A DNA stretch of 34,641 nt. Origin: Streptomyces sp. rh34 (lineage in GTDB: Bacteria > Actinomycetota > Actinomycetes > Streptomycetales > Streptomycetaceae). Under the pieces are notes generated by a model. The model searched no databases, was not told the DNA's origin, and saw only the letters and a program-made list of their open reading frames with translations. Numbering within the stretch: position 1 is the stretch's first letter; every line of letters begins with the position of its first letter. A program made the position numbers and the translations under genes. Positions 7,191 through 14,953 of this stretch are shown one piece after another. Where the stretch lies: NCBI RefSeq assembly GCF_002551245.1, contig NZ_NTGZ01000047.1, forward strand, positions 1 through 34,641. The letters run 5' to 3'.

Positions 7191-8648
7191 GTGGCCGCTG
7201 AGCCCAGGTTTCGCAAAGACGCAGATGCAGCCGCCCCCGACACGACGGCCGACGCCGCCGCGGAAGCGGGAGCCGACCGGAAGCATCCGGTCGACGAAAC
7301 CCTCCCTCCCCTGAAGATGTTCACCAGCGGCCTCCAGCACGTGGCCGCCATGTACGCGGGCGTGGTGGCCCCGCCGCTCATCGTGGGGCCGGCCGTCGGC
7401 CTCACCGCCAAGGAGACCGCCTTCCTGATGGGGGCGAGTCTGTTCACCGCGGGGATCGCCACCCTGCTCCAGACCATCGGCTTCTGGAAGGTCGGCGCCC
7501 GGCTGCCCTTCGTCAACGGCGTCTCCTTCGCCGGGGTCGCCCCGATGATCGCGATAGGCAAGGACCGGGGACACGACGGGATAGCCGTCATATTCGGGGC
7601 GATCATCGTCGCGAGCGTCCTCGGCTTCGTCCTCGCCCCGTACTTCTGCAAACTGGTCCGCTTCTTCCCGCCCGTCGTCACGGGCACCGTGATCACCCTG
7701 ATCGGCGTCTCGCTCCTCCCGGTCGCCTTCAACTGGTCCCAGGGCGGCAACGCCACGGCCGACGACTACGGTTCGATGACCAACATCACCATGGCCGCCG
7801 TGACCCTGGTGATCGTGCTGGCCCTCCGCAAGCTCCTGCGCGGCTTCCTCCAGCAGATCGCGATCCTGCTCGGTCTGGTCATCGGAACCCTGATCGCCAT
7901 CCCGGCCGGCATCACCGACTTCGGCGCCATCAAGGACGCCGACGTGGTCGGTTTCCCGACGCCGTTCGCCTTCGGCGCCCCGCAGTTCGAGATCGCCGCC
8001 ATCATCTCGATGTGCATCGTGATGCTGGTCTGCATGACCGAGTCCACCGCGGACATGCTGGCCCTCGGCAAGATCGTCGGCCGCCCGGCCGACGAGAAGA
8101 TCATCGAGGGCGGCCTGCGCGCCGACACCCTCGGCAGCGCCATCAGCCCGCTCTTCAACGGGTTCATGTGCAGCGCCTTCGCCCAGAACGTCGGCCTCGT
8201 CGCCATGACGAAGATCCGCAGCCGCTTCGTCGTCGCGGTCGGCGGGGCGATCCTGATCGTCCTCGGCCTGGTTCCGGTCGCCGCCTCGGTCATCGCCCTC
8301 GTACCGCTGCCGGTGCTCGGCGGCGCGGGCATCGTCCTGTTCGGCACGGTCGCGGCCAGCGGCATCCAGACCCTGGCCACCGCCGCCCTGGAGAAGGGCG
8401 AGAACGCACTGATCGTGGCGGCGGCCGTCGGCATCGGCCTGATCCCGATCGCCGCGCCGCGGTTCTACCACGCCTTCCCCGAGGACCTGCTGGTCGTCCT
8501 CGACTCGGGCATCTCCACCGGCTGCGTGGTGGCCATCGTGCTGAACCTCGCCTTCAACCACCTGGGCCGCAAGCCCGACACGACGGACGAGGAGCAGGCA
8601 CCGGGCGAGCACGTGGTGCCGGCCGCCGCCGGGGTGGGCGTCCACTGA
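7191..8648 (+). CDS. NCS2 family purine permease (second copy)
   Basis: 485 residues, membrane protein with the NCS2 signature SAFAQNVGLVAMTKIRSR and the upstream acidic segment MLVCMTESTADMLALGKIVG. It is paralogous to the 4072-5475 product: both share HPVDE-LPP...LQH(I/V)AAMYAGVV-PPLI near the start and the same spacing throughout. GTG 7191 is preceded by GGAGGAA (7179-7185). The N-terminus has a longer Ala/Asp-rich tail (DADAAAPDTTADAAAEAGAD) and the C-terminus a hydrophilic tail. Two adjacent NCS2 carriers flanking one deaminase suggest different substrates, for example xanthine/urate and 8-oxoguanine/guanine, but this is inference. It is bounded by hairpins on both sides and so is probably monocistronic. 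Confidence 0.87.
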   Translation: MAAEPRFRKDADAAAPDTTADAAAEAGADRKHPVDETLPPLKMFTSGLQHVAAMYAGVVAPPLIVGPAVGLTAKETAFLMGASLFTAGIATLLQTIGFWKVGARLPFVNGVSFAGVAPMIAIGKDRGHDGIAVIFGAIIVASVLGFVLAPYFCKLVRFFPPVVTGTVITLIGVSLLPVAFNWSQGGNATADDYGSMTNITMAAVTLVIVLALRKLLRGFLQQIAILLGLVIGTLIAIPAGITDFGAIKDADVVGFPTPFAFGAPQFEIAAIISMCIVMLVCMTESTADMLALGKIVGRPADEKIIEGGLRADTLGSAISPLFNGFMCSAFAQNVGLVAMTKIRSRFVVAVGGAILIVLGLVPVAASVIALVPLPVLGGAGIVLFGTVAASGIQTLATAALEKGENALIVAAAVGIGLIPIAAPRFYHAFPEDLLVVLDSGISTGCVVAIVLNLAFNHLGRKPDTTDEEQAPGEHVVPAAAGVGVH

Positions 8649-8656
8649 CCCTCTCC

Positions 8657-8705
8657 GCCGCCGCGGCCCGGTGAGACCCCGCGCGGGTCCACCGGGCCTG
8701 CGGCG
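8657..8705 (+). terminator. Terminator after the second permease
   Basis: An extended hairpin: GCCGCCGCGGCCCGGTG region (8657-8673) pairs with CACCGGGCCTGCGGCG (8690-8705) with one bulge; an inner GACCC/GGGTC arm sits in the loop. Confidence 0.65.
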
Positions 8706-8770
8706 TGCCTCAGCCCTCGCGCAGCCTGCCGGGGGCCGGGCCCCGGGAGCCGGCCGGCGTCGGCCGGCTG

Positions 8771-8776
8771 TAGCGT
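8771..8776 (+). promoter_or_regulatory. -10 box of a likely leaderless transcript
   Basis: TAGCGT lies 7 nt upstream of the hydrolase ATG at 8784, the spacing at which transcription would begin at or next to the start codon. No well-spaced ribosome site is present (AGGGG ends one base before the ATG). Confidence 0.5.
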
Positions 8777-8783
8777 CAGGGGC

Positions 8784-9467
8784 ATGGAAGATCAGTCTGT
8801 TGTGGATGTCGGCGATGTGCGCCTCGCGTACCGGACCTGGGGCGACGCGTTCGGCTCGCCCGTCGTGCTGCTGCACGGCCTCGGCGGTTCGGCCGCGAAC
8901 TGGGAGGCGGCCGGCCCCCTGCTGGGCCAGGAGTGGCGGGTCTTCGCCCTGGACCTGCGCGGCCACGGCGAGAGCGACTGGCCCGACGACTACGACCTGG
9001 ACCTGATGGCCGAGGACGTCGTGGGCTTCCTCGACGAACTGGAGCTGGACCGGGTCGGCCTCGTCGGCCACGGCATGGGCGGGGTCGTCGCCCGGCTGGT
9101 GGCGCAGGAGCACTCCGACCGGGTGGAGCGGCTGGTGCTGGTGGAGACCCCGGCCCCGTTCCCCGGCGACCCGGGCCCGGCGGGCCGTGCCGAGGGCCCG
9201 GTGGACTACGACGAGAACGCGGTGCCCGCCGTACGCGACCAGCTCGCCGACCCCGGCCCGGACGCCGACGAGGCCCTCGGCGACATCGTCTCCCCGACGA
9301 TGATCATCACCGGCGGCCCGGAGAGCGCGATGGAACAGCACCGCCAGGCCGACGTGGCCTCCCTCATCCCGGACTGCCGGATGATCACGGTCCCGGGCGG
9401 CCACCGGATGCACGAGACCCGGGCGGACCAGGTGGCCGCGCACATTACGGAGTTCTTCACCAGCTGA
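8784..9467 (+). CDS. Alpha/beta hydrolase-fold protein lacking the nucleophile Ser
   Basis: 227 residues. The fold is clear: HGLGGSAANWEAAGPLL (oxyanion HG), FALDLRGHGESDWP after strand 4, and PGGHRMHETRADQVAAHI with the expected His near the end. The nucleophile elbow, normally G-x-S-x-G, reads LVGHGMGG: Gly97 (codon GGC, 9072-9074) replaces the Ser. After strand 7 comes TGGPESAMEQH, with Glu/Ser rather than a clear Asp. The protein is also shorter than usual hydrolases (about 260-280), consistent with loss of most of the cap. It may be a non-catalytic ligand binder, a decaying gene, or use another nucleophile. It follows the permease but has its own leaderless promoter, so no purine role is claimed. 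Confidence 0.82.
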   Translation: MEDQSVVDVGDVRLAYRTWGDAFGSPVVLLHGLGGSAANWEAAGPLLGQEWRVFALDLRGHGESDWPDDYDLDLMAEDVVGFLDELELDRVGLVGHGMGGVVARLVAQEHSDRVERLVLVETPAPFPGDPGPAGRAEGPVDYDENAVPAVRDQLADPGPDADEALGDIVSPTMIITGGPESAMEQHRQADVASLIPDCRMITVPGGHRMHETRADQVAAHITEFFTS

Positions 9468-9494
9468 GGCGCTCCCGCGCCGACGGCGCTGTCC

Positions 9495-9721
9495 GTGGCG
9501 GCTGCCATGATCGACGCCAGGGACTTCGACCGTGCCTCGGATCCGGAGGGCACCGCCCCGCGGCGGCCGGGGCGGTCGGCCCCGACAGCGCGCCGGAGCT
9601 GCGGATCGCCGCCGTCATGGCCCGCGTGGACGCCGGGCTGCCTTGGACCCGGGACCACCACGAAGCCGTGCTGGACCTGCTGCCCCTGGACCGCCTCGTC
9701 GTCGCGGTCAGGGGTGCGTGA
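9495..9721 (+). pseudogene. Frameshifted remnant of a short gene
   Basis: Two adjacent stretches show coding-like G/C third positions in different frames. Frame A from GTG 9495 gives MAAAMIDARDFDRASDPEG and becomes Arg/Pro-rich after about 9555. Another frame then reads ELRIAAVMARVDAGLPWT followed by RDHHEAVLDLLPLDRLVV and ends at 9721. The length is one base short of a whole number of codons, so one lost base in the GC run at about 9550-9590 would join them into a 75-residue protein. It could be a true frameshift or an assembly error. The family is not recognised. Confidence 0.35.
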
Positions 9722-9789
9722 TCGTGCGGTCCGGATCCGAACCGGGCCGTGCGTCCGGAGCCCGTGTGGCGGTGGGCGGCCTGCCCCTC

Positions 9790-10431
9790 TCAGCTGCCCG
9801 GCTGCCAGTCCGGACGGCGACCACTGAGAGCGATCACCCGGTCCAGCGGCGGGGCGTCGTCCGGCACCGGGACCGGCGGCCCGAAGAGGCTGTCGCCGTC
9901 GGAGCCGTCGGAGCCGTCGGAGCCGTCGGAGCCGTCCGGGCCGTCCGGGCCGTTTCCCACCGGGGCGAGCAGGGCCTCGCAGGACCGCAGTTCGGCCTCC
10001 CCGGCCGCGTACGGCTGCCCGGTCGACCGGGCGAGGTCCCAGCCGTGGACGACGAGTTCGTTGAGCGCGACGGCCCCCGCCACCTCGCCGGGCAGCTCCA
10101 CCCCGCCCGCCCGGGTCATGCCCGTCCAGGCGTCGGGTGAGCGCCAGGCCGCCGCCATCTCGTCCAGCCGAAGGGGCAGCACCTCACGCCAGTCGTCGTC
10201 GAGGACGGGGAGGGCGGCGTCGGGGGACACGGCGGTGCTCGCCCCGAGATCCTTGCGGGCGGCGTCGCGGAAGGCGGTGGCCAGCCCGGTGAGATGGCCG
10301 AGCAGCTCCCGTACGGCGTAGTCGGGGCAGGGGGTGGGGCCGTCCAGCCGGCTGTCGTCGAGCGGACCGAGCAGCGCGGCGATCCGCCGGGCGGCCGGCT
10401 CCAGGTCGGGAAGAGCGGCGACATCCGACAC
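9790..10431 (-). CDS. Maleylpyruvate isomerase/DinB-like metal-binding protein
   Basis: 213 residues. The N-terminus (RRIAALLGPLDDSRLDGPTP then CPDYAVRELLGHLTG) is the TIGR03086/maleylpyruvate isomerase N-terminal pattern: a four-helix DinB-like bundle with the C-x-D-Y-x-V-R-x-L-x-x-H motif. NELVVHGWDLARSTGQPYA near residue 140 carries the second metal-site HxxD. Such proteins bind a divalent metal and often act in mycothiol-dependent chemistry, but this member's function is unknown. GTG 10431 is chosen for AGGAGA with 6-nt spacing; an upstream ATG (10452) adds 7 residues and is possible. Odd feature: an internal (SDG)n run near the C-terminus encoded by a 9-nt tandem repeat. It is divergent from the lipoprotein gene across a heptamer repeat tract. 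Confidence 0.75.
   Translation of the reverse strand: MSDVAALPDLEPAARRIAALLGPLDDSRLDGPTPCPDYAVRELLGHLTGLATAFRDAARKDLGASTAVSPDAALPVLDDDWREVLPLRLDEMAAAWRSPDAWTGMTRAGGVELPGEVAGAVALNELVVHGWDLARSTGQPYAAGEAELRSCEALLAPVGNGPDGPDGSDGSDGSDGSDGDSLFGPPVPVPDDAPPLDRVIALSGRRPDWQPGS
9894..9951. repeat. 9-nt in-frame tandem repeat (Ser-Asp-Gly coding)
   Basis: Units of GCCGTCGGA, then GCCGTCCGG variants, repeat about six times. In the minus-strand gene they encode a flexible GPDGPDGSDGSDGSDGSDG linker. The 9-nt period preserves frame, so copy number can vary without breaking the protein. Confidence 0.85.
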
Positions 10432-10490
10432 GGGGGTCTCCTGTGCGTCCATACAGGGAAGACCCCTCGACCACCGAAAACTCATCGCTC

Positions 10491-10602
10491 CGTCACCCGC
10501 GACCCGTCACCCGCGACCCGTCACCCGAGACCCGAGACCCGCGACCCGTGATCCGAGACCCGCACCCCGAGACCCGCACCCCGGGTCCCGGGTCCCGGGT
10601 CC
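10491..10602. repeat. Heptamer tandem repeat, 16 units, in a divergent intergenic region
   Basis: Sixteen consecutive 7-mers of the form CGNNNNC, mostly CGTCACC, CGCGACC and CGAGACC, then CGCACCC and finally three CGGGTCC. The composition shifts along the array. It lies between the DinB-like gene and the lipoprotein gene. No terminal repeats, spacers or coding bias were found. Confidence 0.9.
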
Positions 10603-10759
10603 CGATGATCCATGCCCCGTGTCCTGCCCGGACCGCGGGCGGGCGGTGGGCGGCGCACACCGTCACATAGCGGAAGGTTCCTCGCCGTCCTCTTGTCGGC
10701 GACCCCCACGCCATGGCATACAGGTCTGGACCATTGCTGTCCGGATGGAAGGCACCACC

Positions 10760-11737
10760 GTGCAACGCCCCCACATATCTGCCGCGTTGACCTGTTCCGC
10801 CCTGCTTCTCGCCCCCCTCCTCTCCGCCTGCGGTGGCACCGCCGAAGCCGACACGCAGCCTCCCGGCACCCCCAAGGGCGTGACCGCCCAGGCCAGCAGC
10901 TCCACCTCGGTGCACGTCATGTGGGAGGGCGCCTCCGACAACGAGAAGGTCGCCGGATACGAGATCTACCGGGGAAAGGCCAAGGTCAAGAGCGTCCCGG
11001 CGACGAAGACGATGATCGACGTCGACGGGCTGGCGGCCTCGACGGACTACACCTTCAGCGTGCGGACCAAGGACACGGCAGGGAACCTCTCCGGGCCCAG
11101 CAAGGCCGTCCCCGTCACCACCCAGGCCACCCCGGCCAAGGACGACACGCCCCCCACCGCCCCGGCGAGGCTGACGGGCAGCGCCGACGGAAGCCGTGGC
11201 GCCACCCTCACCTGGGGCGCGTCCAAGGACGACGTCGGCGTCACCTCGTACGACATCTACCAGGAGGACTCCCGGATCCACAGCGTCCCGGCCTCCGCGA
11301 CCACGGCGAAGCTCACGGGGCTGCGCCCGGGGACCGTCTACACCTTCACCGTCCGGGCCCGGGACGCCTCCGACAAGTCCTCGGCCGACAGCAACATGTT
11401 CGACCTCACCACCGAGTCCGCCCCCGGCGCCCCCGCGAGCACCGCCCCCACCGGTCTGCGCACGGAGGTCGGCAAGGAGGCCGCCGAGTTCATCCTCGAC
11501 CTGTCCTGGGACCAGCCCGAGACGGGCGGGGTCATCCCCGCCTACGAGCTCCATCTCAACGGCAAGCTGACCACCACCATCGTCTGGGGCGGTACGCCTC
11601 CCAAGGGCCGCGCCACCTACCGGCTGCACCTCTCCGACCCGGCGGGCACCCGCTATTCGGTGAAGCTCAGGGCCAAGCTGCCGGACGGCAAGTGGGGTGA
11701 CTTCTCGGCCCAGCGGACAGTCGTCCTGACGGACTGA
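10760..11737 (+). CDS. Lipoprotein with tandem fibronectin type III domains
   Basis: 325 residues from GTG 10760; GGAAGG (10747-10752) lies 7 nt upstream, which makes it a better start than ATG 10745. A lipoprotein signal (SALLLAPLLSACGG) has the lipobox LSAC with Cys24. Then come two clear FnIII domains (about 38-125 and 130-215), each opening with DTQPPGTPKGVTAQ or DDTPPTAPARLTGSADG and containing YEIYRGKAKV/YDIYQEDSRI and YTF(S/T)VR(T/A)(K/R)D. A third, more divergent beta domain (225-325) has LDLSWDQPETGGVIPAYELH. FnIII pairs in Streptomyces often accompany polysaccharide-active modules, but no catalytic domain is present here, so the role is probably adhesion or ligand binding on the outer face of the membrane. 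A perfect palindrome follows the stop. Confidence 0.87.
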   Translation: MQRPHISAALTCSALLLAPLLSACGGTAEADTQPPGTPKGVTAQASSSTSVHVMWEGASDNEKVAGYEIYRGKAKVKSVPATKTMIDVDGLAASTDYTFSVRTKDTAGNLSGPSKAVPVTTQATPAKDDTPPTAPARLTGSADGSRGATLTWGASKDDVGVTSYDIYQEDSRIHSVPASATTAKLTGLRPGTVYTFTVRARDASDKSSADSNMFDLTTESAPGAPASTAPTGLRTEVGKEAAEFILDLSWDQPETGGVIPAYELHLNGKLTTTIVWGGTPPKGRATYRLHLSDPAGTRYSVKLRAKLPDGKWGDFSAQRTVVLTD

Positions 11738-11761
11738 GGCCCGCCCGACCGGCGTCTTCGA

Positions 11762-11783
11762 GGGGTGCGGCGCGCCGCACCCC
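11762..11783 (+). terminator. Palindromic terminator after the lipoprotein gene
   Basis: A perfect 22-bp palindrome, GGGGTGCGGCG then CGCCGCACCCC, begins 24 nt after the stop. As RNA it folds to a 9-bp stem with a GCGC loop. Confidence 0.65.
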
Positions 11784-11873
11784 GTGGTCCATGGGTCCCG
11801 GAAGGCCGGAGGACCGAAGGGGCTGAACCATGGACAGGGGAGACGACGACCGGGCACACGGGTCGACGCGCTG

Positions 11874-12140
11874 ATGGACGGTCGCGTCGCCGGCCTGGAA
11901 CGGCTGACGGCCATGCCGTCCATCACCTCCCCCGGCTTCATCGGCAGCGACGCCCCGAGCGTCACCCATCTGGAGCCCCCGCGTCCGTCCGGTATCCCGC
12001 TCACCGCCACACGGGGCGACACGGGCCCCGGACGCGAACCCGCGACCGACGGTCCGACGTACCACCTCCGGGTCTCGACGACGGCGGTCACCGTCGGCGG
12101 GGTGGCCCTGGCGAGGATCGGCTACGACACGTACCTGCGG
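11874..12140 (+). other. Coding-like orphan stretch, possible gene remnant
   Basis: From ATG 11874 the frame has strong G/C third positions and reads MDGRVAGLERLTAMPSITSP, then HLEPPRPSGIPLTATRG, and later YHLRVSTTAVTVGGVALARI up to about 12140. It then enters the malate synthase terminator and would end only at 12332, antisense to aceB. There is no ribosome site at a good distance and no recognised family. I read it as the middle of a degraded gene, or possibly a short unrecognised one. Confidence 0.3.
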
Positions 12141-12175
12141 CGTAGTTGGGCAAGTGACCCCGGCCGGGCGCACAC

Positions 12176-12211
12176 CACCGCCCCCGGCGCTGTGCGGTGC
12201 CGGGGGCGGTG
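12176..12211 (-). terminator. Terminator of malate synthase gene
   Basis: A perfect 13-bp stem (CACCGCCCCCGGC at 12176-12188 with GCCGGGGGCGGTG at 12199-12211) has a 10-nt loop and lies 14 nt past the aceB stop on the minus strand. Confidence 0.8.
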
Positions 12212-12225
12212 CTCGTACGGTGAGG

Positions 12226-13845
12226 TCAGCGGAGCTGCTCGTACGCCGGCAGCGTCAGGAAGTCCGCGTAGTCCTGGTCCAGGGAGACCTGGAGCAGCAG
12301 GTCGTGGGCCTGCTGCCACTTGCCGGCGGTGAAGGTCTCCTCGCCGATCTCCTCGCGGATCGCGGCCAGTTCCTCGGCGGCGACCTTGCGGGCCAGGTCC
12401 GCCGTGGCGTGCTCGCCGTTCTCGAAGACCACGTCCGCGTTGATCCACTGCCAGATCTGCGAGCGGGAGATCTCCGCGGTGGCGGCGTCCTCCATCAGGT
12501 TGAAGATGGCGACCGCGCCCAGGCCGCGCAGCCAGGCCTCGATGTAGCGGATGCCGACCGCGACGGCGTTGCGCAGGCCGTCGTAGGTCGGGCTGGCGTC
12601 GAGGGTGTCGATGGCGATCAGGTCGCCCGGGGCCACCGAGACGTCCTCCCGCAGCCGGTCCTTCTGGTGGGGCTTCTCGCCGAGGACCGCGTCGAACGAG
12701 GCCAGGGCGATCGGGACCAGGTCGGGGTGGGCGACCCAGGAGCCGTCGAAGCCGTCGTGCGCCTCGCGGTCCTTGTCCGCCTTGACCTTCTCGAAGGCCA
12801 CCTTGTTGACCTCGGCGTCGCGGCGTGAGGGGATGAAGGCGGCCATGCCGCCGATCGCGTGCGCGCCGCGCTTGTGGCAGGTGCGGACCAGGAGTTCGGT
12901 GTACGCGCGCATGAACGGGGCGGTCATCGTCACCGCGTTGCGGTCCGGGAGGACGAACTTGGGCCCGCCGTCACGGAAGTTCTTGACGATGGAGAAGAGG
13001 TAGTCCCAGCGTCCGGCGTTCAGCCCGGAGGCGTGGTCGCGCAGCTCGTAGAGGATCTCCTCCATCTCGTACGCGGCGGTGATCGTCTCGATCAGCACCG
13101 TCGCGCGGACGGACCCCTGCGGGATGCCGACGTAGTCCTGGGCGAAGACGAAGACGTCGTTCCAGAGGCGGGCCTCCAGGTGCGACTCCGTCTTCGGCAG
13201 GTAGAAGTACGGGCCCTTGCCGAGGTCGATCAGACGCTGGGCGTTGTGGAAGAAGTAGAGGCCGAAGTCGACCAGCGCGCCGGGCACGGAGACGCCGTCC
13301 AGCTGGAGGTGGCGCTCCTCCAGGTGCCAGCCGCGCGGGCGCATGACGACCGTGGCGAGTTCGCCGGCGGAGTTCAGCGCGTACGACTTGCCCGACCCCG
13401 GGTCGGTGAAGTCGATGCGGCGCTCGTAGGCGTCGGTCAGATTGAGCTGGCCGAGGATCACGTTCTCCCAGGTGGGAGCGGACGCGTCCTCGAAGTCGGC
13501 GAGCCAGACCTTGGCGCCCGAGTTCAGGGCGTTGATGGTCATCTTGCGGTCGGTCGGACCGGTGATCTCCACCCGGCGGTCGTTCAGAGCGGCCGGAGCC
13601 GGTGCGACCTTCCAGGAGTCGTCCGCGCGGACCGCCGCCGTCTCGGGCAGGAAGTCCAGCGTGGAGGTGCGGGCGATCTCGGCGCGGCGCTCACCGCGGC
13701 GGGCGAGCAGCTCATCGCGGCGCGGGGTGAACCGCCGGTGCAGTTCGGCCACGAAGGCGAGGGCCGCGTCGGTCAGGACCTCTTCCTGCCGGGGCAGGGG
13801 CTCGGCATCGACGATGGCCAGCGTGGACGGCGCTGGTGCGGACAT
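12226..13845 (-). CDS. aceB: Malate synthase A
   Basis: 539 residues, the usual length of the A isoform. It condenses glyoxylate with acetyl-CoA to malate. Visible features are [34 protein letters not shown], the active-site region [18 protein letters not shown] and the C-terminal [22 protein letters not shown] 13845 is preceded by GAAGGAG with 8-nt spacing. Its promoter carries the same palindrome as uraD and allantoinase, so it probably serves to drain glyoxylate from ureidoglycolate in allantoin catabolism rather than only the glyoxylate shunt; no isocitrate lyase is in the window. A strong terminator follows the stop. Confidence 0.96.
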   Translation of the reverse strand: MSAPAPSTLAIVDAEPLPRQEEVLTDAALAFVAELHRRFTPRRDELLARRGERRAEIARTSTLDFLPETAAVRADDSWKVAPAPAALNDRRVEITGPTDRKMTINALNSGAKVWLADFEDASAPTWENVILGQLNLTDAYERRIDFTDPGSGKSYALNSAGELATVVMRPRGWHLEERHLQLDGVSVPGALVDFGLYFFHNAQRLIDLGKGPYFYLPKTESHLEARLWNDVFVFAQDYVGIPQGSVRATVLIETITAAYEMEEILYELRDHASGLNAGRWDYLFSIVKNFRDGGPKFVLPDRNAVTMTAPFMRAYTELLVRTCHKRGAHAIGGMAAFIPSRRDAEVNKVAFEKVKADKDREAHDGFDGSWVAHPDLVPIALASFDAVLGEKPHQKDRLREDVSVAPGDLIAIDTLDASPTYDGLRNAVAVGIRYIEAWLRGLGAVAIFNLMEDAATAEISRSQIWQWINADVVFENGEHATADLARKVAAEELAAIREEIGEETFTAGKWQQAHDLLLQVSLDQDYADFLTLPAYEQLR

Positions 13846-13974
13846 GAGCTGTCACTCCTTCAGCGGGCGGCGGCGTCTCATGGCCGCCGGGTCGCCTGAG
13901 ACGGCACGGCGTGCCATGGCTCCGAGATACGGCCGTGGGTGCCGTCTGAGGTTCAGAGGGCTTCTGACCAGTGG

Positions 13975-14003
13975 ATAGTAGTTTCCTCATGGTGGAAGTT
14001 CAA
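13975..14003 (-). promoter_or_regulatory. Predicted promoter of malate synthase
   Basis: On the minus strand: -35 TTGAAC (13998-14003), a 17-nt spacer and -10 TACTAT (13975-13980). This is the most canonical promoter I found in the window. It implies an mRNA leader of about 120 nt. Confidence 0.65.
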
Positions 14004-14015
14004 TGGTTTGTTGAT
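13999..14015. promoter_or_regulatory. Predicted AllR-type operator upstream of aceB
   Basis: TTCAAT-GGTTT-GTTGAT on the plus strand (ATCAAC-AAACC-ATTGAA on the minus strand). It overlaps the -35 box, as does the site at uraD. The two sites share TCAACAAA and then TTGA. Confidence 0.6.
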
Positions 14016-14110
14016 GTCGAGATTCTCCGGGTCGACAGAAACGGGCCGCCGTCGGCGCAGCGTGCCAACGCGGCCACGGACTGTGCGCGGCGACCGCCTC
14101 CGCCCGTCGG

Positions 14111-14716
14111 TCACTCCAGGTGTCGCAGGTCCTGCGAGGTGTCGATGTCGTACGCCTCGGCCACATCCGAACACTCCACGAGCGTGATCGCATCGCGGTG
14201 CTCCCGCAGATACGCCCGCGCCCCGCGGTCGCCCTCCGCCGCCGCCGCGACGTCCGCCCACCGGTCCGCGCCGAACAGCACCGGATGGCCCCGCTCCCCG
14301 CCGTACGAGGCGGCCGCCAGACTCGCCCGCGAGCGGTACGCGAGACGCACCCGCGCCACCGCCTCCGCCCCGATCCCGGGCTGATCGACCAGAAGGACGA
14401 GCGCCGCGTCCGCGTCCGTCGCACTCAGCGCGGCCAGGCCCAGGCGGAGCGAGGAACCCATGCCCTCCTCCCAGCCCGGGTTCACGGTCACCGCGCAGCC
14501 CGAGAGATCCGCACGGGCCCGCACCTCCCCGGCCGCCGCGCCCAGCACCACGTGCAGCGGTCCGCAGCCGCCGTTGCGCAGGGAGCGCACCGCGTGTTCG
14601 ATCAGGGGGCGGCCCCGGTGCTCCAGCAGCGCCTTCGGCCGGCCGCCGAGCCTGCGGCCCCCTCCGGCGGCCAGGAGTACCCCAGCGACCTCGGGGTTCT
14701 TCGCGGCGGAAGTCAT
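14111..14716 (-). CDS. MocA-like molybdenum cofactor nucleotidyltransferase
   Basis: 201 residues, NTP-transferase fold. The nucleotide-binding loop is LLAAGGGRRLGGRPKALL (about residues 14-31). MocA-like marks follow: NPGWEEGMGSSLRLGL, the acidic metal site LVDQPG, and GERGHPVLFGAD. MocA transfers CMP from CTP to molybdopterin for xanthine dehydrogenase-type enzymes, which would link it to purine oxidation, though no XDH genes are in the window. Start choice is uncertain: ATG 14716 gives family-normal length with GGAG 12 nt upstream; ATG 14764 would add 16 residues. It reads toward aceB, with a 265-nt gap holding the aceB promoter and operator. Confidence 0.75.
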   Translation of the reverse strand: MTSAAKNPEVAGVLLAAGGGRRLGGRPKALLEHRGRPLIEHAVRSLRNGGCGPLHVVLGAAAGEVRARADLSGCAVTVNPGWEEGMGSSLRLGLAALSATDADAALVLLVDQPGIGAEAVARVRLAYRSRASLAAASYGGERGHPVLFGADRWADVAAAAEGDRGARAYLREHRDAITLVECSDVAEAYDIDTSQDLRHLE

Positions 14717-14953
14717 GTGCGCGGTTCGCTCCGTAGTCCTGCCCGTAGGCGTGTCCGTGACCATGGGGTCTGGATACCACTGAGCGGTTCGCACACGCGA
14801 CACGCATGTCACCCTCAGGGGTAACCCCGATTTCTTTCCGTGGGCTGGCGCGCACTGCCTGTTATGGCGTTAACTTGCGGGCACACCCGGGGACTTGGCC
14901 ACAGCCCGGGTTCGGGGGTCACACCGGCACAGGGACGTGCGAGGGGGAGTGCT

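Noticed and set aside
6603..9443. Open frame of about 946 codons on the minus strand
   Set aside because: It is antisense to the second permease and hydrolase genes, which have clear families; same shadow composition.
10491..10602. CRISPR or coding repeat
   Set aside because: Period 7, no spacers, all frames low complexity.
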